Below, piece after piece: positions 19,494 to 27,627 of a DNA stretch of 64,000 nucleotides (its first letter is position 1; every line of letters begins with the position of its first letter). The notes under the pieces were generated by a model, which worked only from the letters and a program-made list of their open reading frames with translations, made no database searches and was not told where the DNA came from. The translations under genes were made by a program, and so were the position numbers. The DNA lies in NCBI GenBank assembly GCA_031316115.1, contig JALDRC010000012.1:1-64000 (forward strand), read 5' to 3'. Source of the DNA: Nitrososphaeraceae archaeon. Its GTDB lineage: Archaea > Thermoproteota > Nitrososphaeria > Nitrososphaerales > Nitrososphaeraceae.

Positions 19494-20405
19494 ATGATTC
19501 ATAGAGTTGTTATATCCATCATCATTCCGACTAGTATCATATTCCTTGCTTTTCTCGGAAATTTCATTCATGTTTCATTTACACAATCATCAGATTCTGA
19601 AGAATCAGATAGTCCCGAGTCTTCAATTAACACCATAGTGGAAGATTTAGATCGATTATTATCTGATCTTAAATCGTTAGAGAATCTCGAAGAGGAATTA
19701 GAATTACCAGACTATCCAATCACTAACATAGTAGAAAAGTTAAGCAGGATACTATTAGAACTTAAATCCTTAGGTACTCTTGAAGGTGATTCAGATCAAC
19801 AAGAATCTTCAAACACCAACATAGTACAAGATTTGATCCGTTTATTATTAGAGTTTAAATCTTTAGAAAATCTTGGAGAGTCAGGGTGTCTTCTAAGCGG
19901 TCTTACAGGAGATACTTCTGGCATTACAAAAAAAGGAAACCTTATAACCGGAACTAATTGTGATGATAAAATCAATGGAGGTAAAAGTAACGAAATAATA
20001 TACACGTTAGCAGGAATCGATGAGGCTTATGCAAAAGATGGAAATGATATAATTTATGGTGGTTCGGGAGATGATAAGCTATATGGTGGAAATGGCGATG
20101 ATATTATAATGGCAGGAGGGGGAAGCAATTTACTAGATGGAGGACCAGGAAGTGATGTATTGATTAGTGGTCTTGGAAATAACCTTTTAGTTGGAGGTTC
20201 TGGAAATGATTTTCTCATAGGTGGAACTGGTTCTACAATTATGTATGGAGCAGGTGGAAGCAACAGTTTTGACTGTGGACTTGGACCTGGAATAGTGCTA
20301 GATTACAATCCATCAAATGGAGACACGGTAGCAGGAGAATGCAAGATACTCAATAATATGGGGACAAATATTGATAGTGAAATTGAAATAAAACCACCTG
20401 GATAG
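19494..20405 (+). CDS. Exported RTX-like protein with N-terminal helical repeats
   Basis: A 303-residue protein. A signal peptide is at about residues 5-30. Residues about 45-130 contain three copies of a roughly 38-residue acidic helical unit with the core 'NIVxDLxRLLxxLKSLENL'. Residues about 180-265 are RTX-like Gly/Asp repeats ('GGSGDDKLYGGNGDDIIMAGG'), then the capping segment 'GIVLDYNPSNGDTVAGEC'. The end closely resembles the preceding gene, so the pair arose by duplication and the helical repeats were gained or lost. Likely a Ca-binding surface protein, with the helical repeats acting as spacer or oligomerisation module. Confidence 0.83.
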   Translation: MIHRVVISIIIPTSIIFLAFLGNFIHVSFTQSSDSEESDSPESSINTIVEDLDRLLSDLKSLENLEEELELPDYPITNIVEKLSRILLELKSLGTLEGDSDQQESSNTNIVQDLIRLLLEFKSLENLGESGCLLSGLTGDTSGITKKGNLITGTNCDDKINGGKSNEIIYTLAGIDEAYAKDGNDIIYGGSGDDKLYGGNGDDIIMAGGGSNLLDGGPGSDVLISGLGNNLLVGGSGNDFLIGGTGSTIMYGAGGSNSFDCGLGPGIVLDYNPSNGDTVAGECKILNNMGTNIDSEIEIKPPG

Positions 20406-21043
20406 ATTTATCAAATATTTTTTATTTGGAATATTCAAAGTATCAAATTTATAAGGATATTCATATTTTAATTCCCTTTATTTAAATCCTTATTGACTTT
20501 TTATTCTCAATTATTTTAATCTACTTAAGTTTTCTAGAATCATTAGAGTTATGATTCTTTATATGATTGATGGATAGATATATGAAGATGTTCATAAATT
20601 GATTTTAAAATTTGGAATTGTGAAAATTGATATAAAATTATTTTTGTTATTTTTTTTTGAAAATTTAGTCTGAAATAAATTTAGAATATTCTTTTCTAAT
20701 ACTATCATAGGTATTACGTCGAGTTTGAACCTAGCATACATACGAAAGGGAAGAGACTCTAACAATGATTTTCATATATTCAGGTCATAAACAATTATCC
20801 TCATTATTTTCAGAAGGCTATTTTTGGTACTTTAAATGACTACAACAAACAACTCAAACATAAGCTATTATCTCCAAATTAAAAATTTTTACCAGAAATA
20901 TAAAGTGTTAGTAAAGTGTTTCTAACTCTTCGCTAACGTCAAACCCAATAATTTTATGGTTTTTATCTATTATATTTTTTTAGTTACTAAATAATTTTTA
21001 ACATAGATATTATTCATTAATATCATATTCCAATTAGGAATAA
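20406..21043. other. Intergenic with one GC-richer island
   Basis: About 640 bases, AT-rich apart from a patch at 20715-20772 that contains GAACCTAGC and ATGATTTT and resembles an island at 59565-59640. No protein frame. Confidence 0.45.
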
Positions 21044-21442
21044 ATGACAGATAAAGAATCTTCTTACCCATTATCACCTCAAGACCATACAGAAAATAAA
21101 ACCTTTATTCAACAATTTATTGACTTTCTCAAAACTTTTGGTGTTATAGGGTTAGCAATAGGATTTATTATCGGTGTGGCTTCGACTGATTTAGTCAATT
21201 CTTTGGTTGAAGATATTATAAATCCACTTATTGGTCTTGTCCTTCCTTCTGGAAGTTTAGAAAACCTATCAGCTAATGTTACAAGTATTTCTGGTGTTGA
21301 ATCTGAATTCAAGTACGGTAATTTGATCTCAAAGATTTTGAATTTTCTTATCATTGCATTGGTAGTATTTATAGCTTATAAAGTATTATCGAAATACAAG
21401 ATTGTAGAAGATAAAACGAAACCGGAAACCAAAGATAAATAA
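21044..21442 (+). CDS. mscL: Large-conductance mechanosensitive channel (MscL)
   Basis: A 132-residue protein. An amphipathic N-terminal segment 'FIDFLKTFGVIGLAIGFIIGVA' leads into TM1 (about residues 30-55), a loop with 'NPLIGLVLPSGS', then TM2 (about 100-122) and a charged tail 'KYKIVEDKTKPE'. Length, two-TM layout and Gly/Ala-rich TM1 match MscL, which opens under membrane tension as an emergency osmotic valve. It stands alone between RTX-like genes. The periplasmic-side loop is long but within the family range. Confidence 0.85.
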   Translation: MTDKESSYPLSPQDHTENKTFIQQFIDFLKTFGVIGLAIGFIIGVASTDLVNSLVEDIINPLIGLVLPSGSLENLSANVTSISGVESEFKYGNLISKILNFLIIALVVFIAYKVLSKYKIVEDKTKPETKDK

Positions 21443-22182
21443 TATTTATAATAATATTTGTAGTATATTATCTCCAAGATGTCGATTCAATCTTTATTGA
21501 CTAATTATATTCATTTTTTTTGATTTTTTTAAAGGTAGATAACGATTCTTTAAAAATATAAATAAAATCTATTTATTTTTTAATAGTAAACTTTCTTTCA
21601 TCGTATGAAAGTTCTAGTCCGATGTTTTTCACATGGTGAAAATATTTTGGATATAGAGAGAGCGTTATTTTTGAGTTTAATTTAGGATATGTTCTTAATT
21701 CGATTTTTAAGTCAAATTTTTATTTTTATATGTATCGTTCAAACTGTCCAATCTCTAGGCTATTTTAGAACTAAGAATTATAATAACATATAATAAATAT
21801 GTGAATAAATCAATATTTTTATTAATTGATATTAAAATAAATTTTATCAAAATATAATGCGTAGTATTACTTAATATAATATTGAGTATTGGCTATTTTA
21901 TAATATTTTAGTAACATAAAGTTGTGTTCTGTGACCTTGTCGTATACACTTGAATATAATCAATGTAAATAATTAATTCTAGTAAAGATATTTTAATCAC
22001 TTAAATTCATAGATAATTTTGATAGAAATAATTTTTTTATTTTTCAAACTAGATCACCTATTTTCACTTGTCATGAATTTGACTTGATTTCACCATGTTG
22101 ATTAACCTCAAGGATAAGAACAAGATACTTGTATTTAAGATCTTAAGTTATAGCAAATTGGTATTTATTAAACATTTGAATA
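21443..22182. other. Intergenic, no gene seen
   Basis: About 740 very AT-rich bases between two convergent genes (MscL and the RTX-like gene). No supported feature. Confidence 0.5.
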
Positions 22183-23133
22183 TTACTTGAAAAATTTGAA
22201 TATGTTTGAAACTGGATTATTTTCCTCTGGACCAGTTTGTGCTCCATTTTGAGTATTACTCTCGGTATTAGGATCTTGGGTATTATCCGTTACAATGTTT
22301 TCTTCAGAACCAGTATTTGTTTGGTCCAAAACTCCTTGATTTTCATTTTGAGGATTGACTATTTCTTCTTGTTGCTGAACTTGCTGTTGAGATTGTTGCT
22401 GAACTTGCTGTTGAGATTGTTGTTGAACTTGCTGTTGAGATTGTTGTTGAACTTGCTGTTGTTCTGAATTGGTAACAGGTTGGGTTGTATCAGTGGCTGG
22501 ATTAATAGTTTCACAATCATTACCTGGAATTACATCTCCTTCTGCTTGATTAAAATCAGAAACTTTGTCTTTACCTGTACCACAGATGAATTTGTCTGAA
22601 CCTGGACCACCTATAAAGACATCATTTCCTGGTCCACCTATTAATACATCATTTCCGCTATAACCAAATAATCGATCATTCCCTTCTCCACCATCTATTT
22701 GATCATTACCGCTTTTACCTCTCAAAAAATCTCTTCCTTGTTCACCAAAAATTGTATCATTTCCATCTCCACCACTTATATCATCCCCTGCTTCTTTTCC
22801 ATAAATAAAATCATTACCTCCTAAGCCATTAATTTTATCTTGGTTGATGGTACCCGTGATGTTATCAGCGTTCTCTGTACCATTTATCTCCTCACCCCAT
22901 GCTTCCTTTAAAATAACAAGGGGATTATGCGAGGTTCCAGGAGAGTAATCGCTGTTTATATTTATGGATATATTTGAACCTAAGAGAAGGGGTGACAAAG
23001 ATATTATTACAAAACAAAATAAATTTCTTGTATTTATTTTTTGAAACAACTTTAATATTTTAGAATCAGATTGCAACATAATATAGGGGAAATTTCCTCT
23101 ATTTTTATTTTTATCTGTTATTTTGGTTAACAT
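22183..23133 (-). CDS. Exported RTX-like protein with Gln-rich tail
   Basis: A 316-residue protein with a hydrophobic segment at about 35-60 (export signal; the annotated start may be too far upstream, and Met19 is an alternative). Residues about 80-190 are RTX-like repeats ('GGDGNDTIFGEQGRDFLRG', 'GGPGNDVFIGGPGSDKFICG') followed by the cap 'DKVSDFNQAEGDVIPGNDC'. Residues about 222-255 are an almost pure 8-residue repeat 'QQVQQQSQ', then an Asn/Gly-rich linker and a short aromatic end. It is a close paralogue of the protein at 47563-48273 in the repeat domain. Probable Ca-binding surface protein. Confidence 0.85.
   Translation of the reverse strand: MLTKITDKNKNRGNFPYIMLQSDSKILKLFQKINTRNLFCFVIISLSPLLLGSNISININSDYSPGTSHNPLVILKEAWGEEINGTENADNITGTINQDKINGLGGNDFIYGKEAGDDISGGDGNDTIFGEQGRDFLRGKSGNDQIDGGEGNDRLFGYSGNDVLIGGPGNDVFIGGPGSDKFICGTGKDKVSDFNQAEGDVIPGNDCETINPATDTTQPVTNSEQQQVQQQSQQQVQQQSQQQVQQQSQQQVQQQEEIVNPQNENQGVLDQTNTGSEENIVTDNTQDPNTESNTQNGAQTGPEENNPVSNIFKFFK
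22371..22463 (-). repeat. 24-bp tandem repeat, nearly four copies
   Basis: About 3.9 copies of a 24-bp unit (plus-strand form GTTGCTGAACTTGCTGTTGA plus GATT) encode the Gln-rich 8-residue repeat of the RTX-like protein. Copies differ by single bases. Copy number is expected to vary between strains. Confidence 0.9.
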
Positions 23134-23936
23134 TATTATTTATGAAAAAAAATACTACTTTAATCCAGGTAGGTAAAAAATAGATATTCATTTAATTAAA
23201 TATTCCTGACTTATGCAAAATATGGTTTAATTTTTTCCTCATCACATGATGCTGAAACATTTAATTCTCTTGATAACATATAGTATAAACTAAAATTCCA
23301 AATCAGCCACGAATTTGGAACAAGCAATTCTAAGAAGATCAAAGGAATAGAAGTTTCGTGGCTTTGAGTTTAATTCACTTCCAAACAATTTATTGACAAA
23401 TCATCAGAAATTCGTAAATTCTCAATTAATTTAAATCCAGTAGAATATATTTGAAATAAAAGAAAAATAGAATCTTTCTTTCCATCGTTATGTTTTAAAT
23501 GATTATAGTTTCCGGAATGATTAGAAGATGTCCCTAATTAAAAATGAATAAATCTATTATAGGTTTGGATAAAGCAATTGAAACTAGGTTTGAAAGGAAA
23601 ATCTAGGTCGGAAATGAAATCATTCTTGATTGGTATAAGGAAGAGAATTTTGATATTTCGGTAAATCCTGAATCATATGAACCTATATCAAATCTAGCTC
23701 AAGTCTAGATAAATTCAAAATACGTAATTAGAATTGAGTTCTGTTTGGATAGAAACCTTTCAAATAAAATAACCTAAAAAAATACATTCCTCATACAATA
23801 AAACTATATGACAGAATCCTATTCCATTAACAAATTAAAGTATAATTTATTCTAAAGAAAAATAACTTTCTAGTATTATATTTATGCATTTAAGCAACTT
23901 TTAGATTTAAATTATCCTTTCAAGGATACATCATAT
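23134..23936. other. Intergenic with inverted repeat and decayed frame
   Basis: About 800 bases. It holds a separated inverted repeat GCCACGAA (23306-23313) / TTCGTGGC (23355-23362) and a frame with two amber codons at 23544-23777 (listed separately). The right end must contain the alba promoter; 'AGTATTATATTTATGC' near 23872 is a plausible TATA region. Confidence 0.45.
23544..23777 (+). pseudogene. Frame with two in-frame TAG codons
   Basis: From an ATG, 78 codons read as protein-like sequence ('MNKSIIGLDKAIETRFERKI', 'ILDWYKEENFDISVNPESYE', 'YVIRIEFCLDRN') interrupted only by two TAG codons, ending at TAA. Composition and the 'ILDWYKEENFDISVNPESYEP' segment look like real protein. I recognise no family. 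Most likely a decayed gene; readthrough of amber codons is possible but unsupported. Confidence 0.35.
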
Positions 23937-24260
23937 ATGTCAGAGGAAGCTCAGGAAAAAAGTACTGAAGTACAGCACAACCAAATGCAAATAAGAGATG
24001 CAATATACATTGGAAAAAAACCATTAATGGCCTATGTTACATCAACATTAATACAACTTGCAAACCAACCGACTGTGACTATTAAAGCTAGAGGATTAAG
24101 CATTGGAAGAGCAGTAGATGTATCTCAGATAATCTTAAAAAGGATGGAAAATGCGGGTTATGCTATAGGAGATGTAAAAATAGGATCAGAAACAGTACAA
24201 TCAGAAGAGGGAAGAACAAGAAACGTTTCCACTATAGAAATAGAAATTAAAAGGACCTAA
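23937..24260 (+). CDS. albA: Chromatin protein Alba
   Basis: A 107-residue Alba-family protein. The core 'AIYIGKKPLMAYVTSTLIQL' includes the Lys pair (K27, K28) that contacts nucleic acid and is acetylated in Sulfolobus. 'VTIKARGLSIGRAVDVSQII' is the family signature, and the C-terminal strand ends 'RNVSTIEIEIKR'. It forms dimers that coat DNA or RNA in the cytoplasm. The N terminus of about 17 polar residues is longer than usual. Monocistronic; the next gene starts about 100 bases on. Confidence 0.95.
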   Translation: MSEEAQEKSTEVQHNQMQIRDAIYIGKKPLMAYVTSTLIQLANQPTVTIKARGLSIGRAVDVSQIILKRMENAGYAIGDVKIGSETVQSEEGRTRNVSTIEIEIKRT

Positions 24261-24362
24261 ACCAAGAATATTAGTTAGTCGTAACAGATCAAACTAACAT
24301 CAATTTTTGTTATTTTAGCTTAGTCTTTATACCCATATTCGTTGTTATATTATACTATATAG

Positions 24363-25025
24363 ATGGATAAAATTGCTGCACTATACCTTGCTCATCTCAA
24401 TCCTTTTACAAAAGCCCATGAAGAAATAATAAAAAACTTAACAAAAAGGTATGTAGTGTATATATTTCCAGTAAGATTTTTACTGAATGGAATTGAAATC
24501 AATACAAAGAGTTTTCCATTTTCATATGAACTAAGAAAGTTAATGATTAGAAAAGTCTTTCCTAATCAAGATAATGTTATTGTATCTCCGAATTACACAT
24601 TTTATTCACCATTTATTAGATATCTTCCTCCATTATTCTCTCCCTATTCTTGGAAGATAAGAGAACAGGTTGTTAACACGATTTCAGAAAATAGGTTTAT
24701 ATCATATACAGGTGATAGAATCGAAAGATATACCCTTAAAATATATAGATTTCATCCTCTAAAATCCAAAAGGCTTCCGATTTCCGCTTCATTTGTTAAG
24801 GAGCTATTATACCAGGAAGCAGAAAAGAATACTTCTCAACAACAAGATACCTTGAATAAAAAAAGTCATTCTACAAACCGTGATGATACATGGGAGGATA
24901 AAGTTCCTGAACCAGTGGTAAAGGTAATAAGAGACAATTGGTCTGTTATCCAAAAGTATGTAAATATAAAAGATGAGACACTAAAAATAGCAGGGGTTAA
25001 ATTTCCAAAAAAAGGCTTTTTTTGA
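24363..25025 (+). CDS. Nucleotidyltransferase-like (HIGH superfamily) protein
   Basis: A 220-residue protein starting 'MDKIAALYLAHLNPFTKAHE'. This resembles the phosphate-binding loop of cytidylyltransferase/NMN-adenylyltransferase-like enzymes, where the usual HxGH is present as 'NPFTKAH'. A distal 'LPISASFVKELL' resembles the ISxTxIR motif, with A and K replacing typical residues. Residues about 155-180 form a polar insertion. It may transfer an AMP or CMP group to a small substrate, but the altered motifs leave this open. It ends 50 bases before the ilvE-type gene and may be cotranscribed with it. Confidence 0.6.
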   Translation: MDKIAALYLAHLNPFTKAHEEIIKNLTKRYVVYIFPVRFLLNGIEINTKSFPFSYELRKLMIRKVFPNQDNVIVSPNYTFYSPFIRYLPPLFSPYSWKIREQVVNTISENRFISYTGDRIERYTLKIYRFHPLKSKRLPISASFVKELLYQEAEKNTSQQQDTLNKKSHSTNRDDTWEDKVPEPVVKVIRDNWSVIQKYVNIKDETLKIAGVKFPKKGFF

Positions 25026-25075
25026 TTTAATAAAGAAAACTTATATTAATTCTTAACTTCACGTTTCATAGATAA

Positions 25076-25999
25076 ATGAAGACAAAAGGTGCTCAATATG
25101 TATGGTTCGATGGAAAATTTGTAGAATGGGAAAAAGCCCAGATTCCAATTACAACCCATGCATTACATTACGGAACTTCAATATTTGAAGGAGTTAGAGC
25201 CTATGGCTCAAAAGATAATTTATATATTTTTAAATTAAGAGAGCACATCGAAAGGATTTTCAGATCTGGCATTATTTATTCCATAAAGATCAATCATTCG
25301 ATAGAGGATATAATGAATGGAATTATATCGTTACTACGGAAATGTAACATTCGAGAATCCTGTTATATCAGACCAATTACTTTTGTTGGACTACATGGAA
25401 TAGATCTAAATGTAAGCTTGAATTCTCCTACCCACACGGTAGTTATAGTCTTCCCTTTCGCCCGTTATTTTGATCCTAATGGAATTAAAGTAGGAATATC
25501 ATCATGGAGAAGAATTCATGATTCAGCTACTCCACCTATAGCAAAAGCAGGGGGAAATTATCTTAACTCAGTTCTAGCAACCCAAGAATGTAAAAGGAAT
25601 GGCTACGATGAAGCTATTATGCTGGATAAAGATGGAAACGTAAGTGAAGCCCCGGGAGAAAATATCTTTATTGTTAAAAACAAAGTAATCTACACTCCTG
25701 ATATGTCTTCATCTATTCTTATGGGGATAACAAGAGATACTGTCATAACTTTAGCAAGGGATTTGGGGTATGAAATAGTGGAACGTCCTATATCCAGAAC
25801 AGAACTTTACATAGCTGACGAGATATTTCTTACCGGTACTGCTGCTGAAATTGTTGGTGTTACAGGTGTTGATGGTAGAGAAATAAGTAACGGTAGAGAA
25901 GGAGACATTACATCCTCAATAAGAAAGTTGTACGAAAAAATCGTTTTTGGAGAAAAAACACCTGAAAAGTATGCCTCATGGATCACTCCTGTCTGGTAG
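25076..25999 (+). CDS. ilvE: Branched-chain amino acid aminotransferase
   Basis: A 307-residue fold-type IV PLP enzyme of standard length. Motifs: 'HALHYGTSIFEGVRAY' near 29-44, 'RPITFVG' near 98, 'AKAGGNYLNS' with the PLP-binding Lys near 159, 'GNVSEAPGENIFIV' near 191-204, and 'ADEIFLTGTAAEI' near 249. It transfers the amino group between glutamate and the 2-oxo acids of Leu, Ile and Val in the cytoplasm. The next gene follows after 76 bases on the same strand. Confidence 0.93.
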   Translation: MKTKGAQYVWFDGKFVEWEKAQIPITTHALHYGTSIFEGVRAYGSKDNLYIFKLREHIERIFRSGIIYSIKINHSIEDIMNGIISLLRKCNIRESCYIRPITFVGLHGIDLNVSLNSPTHTVVIVFPFARYFDPNGIKVGISSWRRIHDSATPPIAKAGGNYLNSVLATQECKRNGYDEAIMLDKDGNVSEAPGENIFIVKNKVIYTPDMSSSILMGITRDTVITLARDLGYEIVERPISRTELYIADEIFLTGTAAEIVGVTGVDGREISNGREGDITSSIRKLYEKIVFGEKTPEKYASWITPVW

Positions 26000-26075
26000 G
26001 CAAGCATAGAACGCATAATTCAACAATTTATAACCAATTATATTTCAGATATTTCTAGCTAGAAAAGGTAATATA

Positions 26076-27092
26076 ATGACGCTTTTAGAGGGACATCAAA
26101 AGGATCTCAATGATAGTAAAAAGAAACTGGAAAGAGACGATTTTGATTCTGGAGGAATAGGAATAATAGGTGTTGGCGGATGGGGAAAAAATCACGCAAG
26201 AGTACTAGCTGAGATGGGAGTTTTGAAAGCTATTTGTGATATGGATATTATGAAGGCCAAATCGCTTGGTGAAAAATATAATGTAGATAGTTTCGCTTCA
26301 GTTGACGAAATGATAAACACAAAAAAGTTGGATGGTTGTCTTGTCTGCACACCTACCAAAACCCATCATCTTGTTTCTAAAAAACTTATGGAAAATAAGA
26401 TAAATGTCTTTGTTGAAAAACCACTTTCCTATTCCTTTAAGGAATGTGAGGAGATGATCAAGACAGCAAAGAAAAATAAGGTTGTACTAACATGCGGCTA
26501 TATTGAAAGGTTTAATCCCGCTGTACGTGATGTTAAAAAGATCCTAAGTGAGAAAACTTATGGAGAGGTATTAATGATGGAATTTCATAGGGAAAATAGG
26601 ATGCCTTTACATATCAAGGATGTAGGTATAATTTATGATACGGCTGTCCATGATATCGATACTGCGATGTATTTCTTTGGAATTAAACCCCAAGTAGTTT
26701 TTGCACGAGCAGGAAACATATTTCATTCCTTTGAGGACTTCTCAACCATTATTTTAGGATTTGGAGTGGATAAAGTAGCTGTAATATCATCAAATTGGAT
26801 CACTCCTAAAAAAGTAAGAAAATTTAGTGTTGTCTGTACTGAAGGTATTATTAATGGCGACTTTATCAAGCAAGAAATCACAGTAGAAGATTCAGGATCA
26901 TCAATCACCCCAAGAAGAACTAATCTTGTAGAACCTCTTTCGTTAGAACTTAAAAATTTTGTTGACGTTACCAAAGGAAAAATAACCGATCCTGAAGTAT
27001 CTTCTAGAGAAGCAGCGAATGTAACAAAGATCGCTGAAGCGGCACTTTTATCTAGTAAAACTGGATCTCCGATATACCTAAATTTGGAGTAA
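26076..27092 (+). CDS. Gfo/Idh/MocA-type oxidoreductase
   Basis: A 338-residue NAD(P)-dependent oxidoreductase. The Rossmann start 'IGIIGVGGWGKNHARVLAEM' lies at about 27-46 after a charged N-terminal extension. 'CTPTKTHH' and 'VEKPLSYSFKECEEM' give the typical EKP motif, and 'YDTAVHDIDTAMYFFG' carries the catalytic Asp/His pair of the C-terminal domain. Relatives oxidise sugars or nucleotide sugars (WlbA/WbpB type) or inositols. Neighbouring sugar-related genes favour a nucleotide-sugar role; this is inference. The next gene starts 11 bases downstream, so the two are likely cotranscribed. Confidence 0.88.
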   Translation: MTLLEGHQKDLNDSKKKLERDDFDSGGIGIIGVGGWGKNHARVLAEMGVLKAICDMDIMKAKSLGEKYNVDSFASVDEMINTKKLDGCLVCTPTKTHHLVSKKLMENKINVFVEKPLSYSFKECEEMIKTAKKNKVVLTCGYIERFNPAVRDVKKILSEKTYGEVLMMEFHRENRMPLHIKDVGIIYDTAVHDIDTAMYFFGIKPQVVFARAGNIFHSFEDFSTIILGFGVDKVAVISSNWITPKKVRKFSVVCTEGIINGDFIKQEITVEDSGSSITPRRTNLVEPLSLELKNFVDVTKGKITDPEVSSREAANVTKIAEAALLSSKTGSPIYLNLE

Positions 27093-27102
27093 ACTGGCAA
27101 AC

Positions 27103-27537
27103 ATGAAAAAAAATTTTCTTGATATTTTAGCATGTCCAATTGATAAACACTATCCACTTGAATTAATTGAATTAGATATTAAAGAGGAAGTTTACTCGGA
27201 TAATAACAACGATAAAGATCAAGCTAAAGAAAACGATAATGTAAATACACAACTTAAAGAAAAACATTCTGATCACCCAAAAAACGAGAAGAATGGCATT
27301 AGTTCTAAAGACAAAAACTTAAAGGTTAATCATATTCAGGAAGAACAAATTTCTGTGATAATAGATGGAATTTTATATTGTGAAAAGTGCTCGCGTTTTT
27401 ATCCTATTATTGATGAAATACCTATTATGTTACCTGATGAACTTCGAGAGAAGAACAAAGATTTGAAATTTTTAGAAAAATGGCAAAAAGACATACCAGA
27501 AAAGATTCTGAAATTTGCTAAACCGTGGCATCTGTAA
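27103..27537 (+). CDS. Trm112-like zinc protein with low-complexity insertion
   Basis: A 144-residue protein. 'FLDILACPIDKHYPLELIE' at the start and 'ILYCEKCSRFYPIIDEIPIMLPDE' after residue 85 are the two halves of a Trm112 domain, with Cys residues that would bind zinc. In archaea Trm112 activates several methyltransferases acting on tRNA and protein. Between the halves, residues about 30-80 are a charged Asn/Asp/Lys-rich stretch that normal Trm112 proteins lack. It sits tightly after the oxidoreductase gene. The domain call is good; the partner is unknown. Confidence 0.8.
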   Translation: MKKNFLDILACPIDKHYPLELIELDIKEEVYSDNNNDKDQAKENDNVNTQLKEKHSDHPKNEKNGISSKDKNLKVNHIQEEQISVIIDGILYCEKCSRFYPIIDEIPIMLPDELREKNKDLKFLEKWQKDIPEKILKFAKPWHL

Positions 27538-27627
27538 AAATATTTCAAGATAGAACTAGAACAATGGACAAGATGAAAAAAGAAAAAAAGACATGAATAT
27601 ATATATAATCAAAATAAGTTTACTGAA

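Noticed and set aside
18680-20405. RTX toxin or hemolysin assignment
   Set aside because: Only the Ca-binding-type repeats are present; no toxin or enzyme domain, and export signals are N-terminal, so a toxin label is not supported.
22371-22463. CRISPR-like array
   Set aside because: The repeats are contiguous without unique spacers, and encode a Gln-rich protein segment in frame; no cas genes nearby. No CRISPR array was seen in the window.
23544-23777. Pyrrolysine recoding of the two TAG codons
   Set aside because: No pyl genes are visible in the window and this lineage is not known to use pyrrolysine; decay is simpler. Kept only as a pseudogene and a low-interest finding.
25076-25999. Counting the aminotransferase as the missing step of the amino-sugar pathway
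   Set aside because: It has fold-type IV branched-chain aminotransferase motifs, not the DegT/DnrJ type used on nucleotide sugars.
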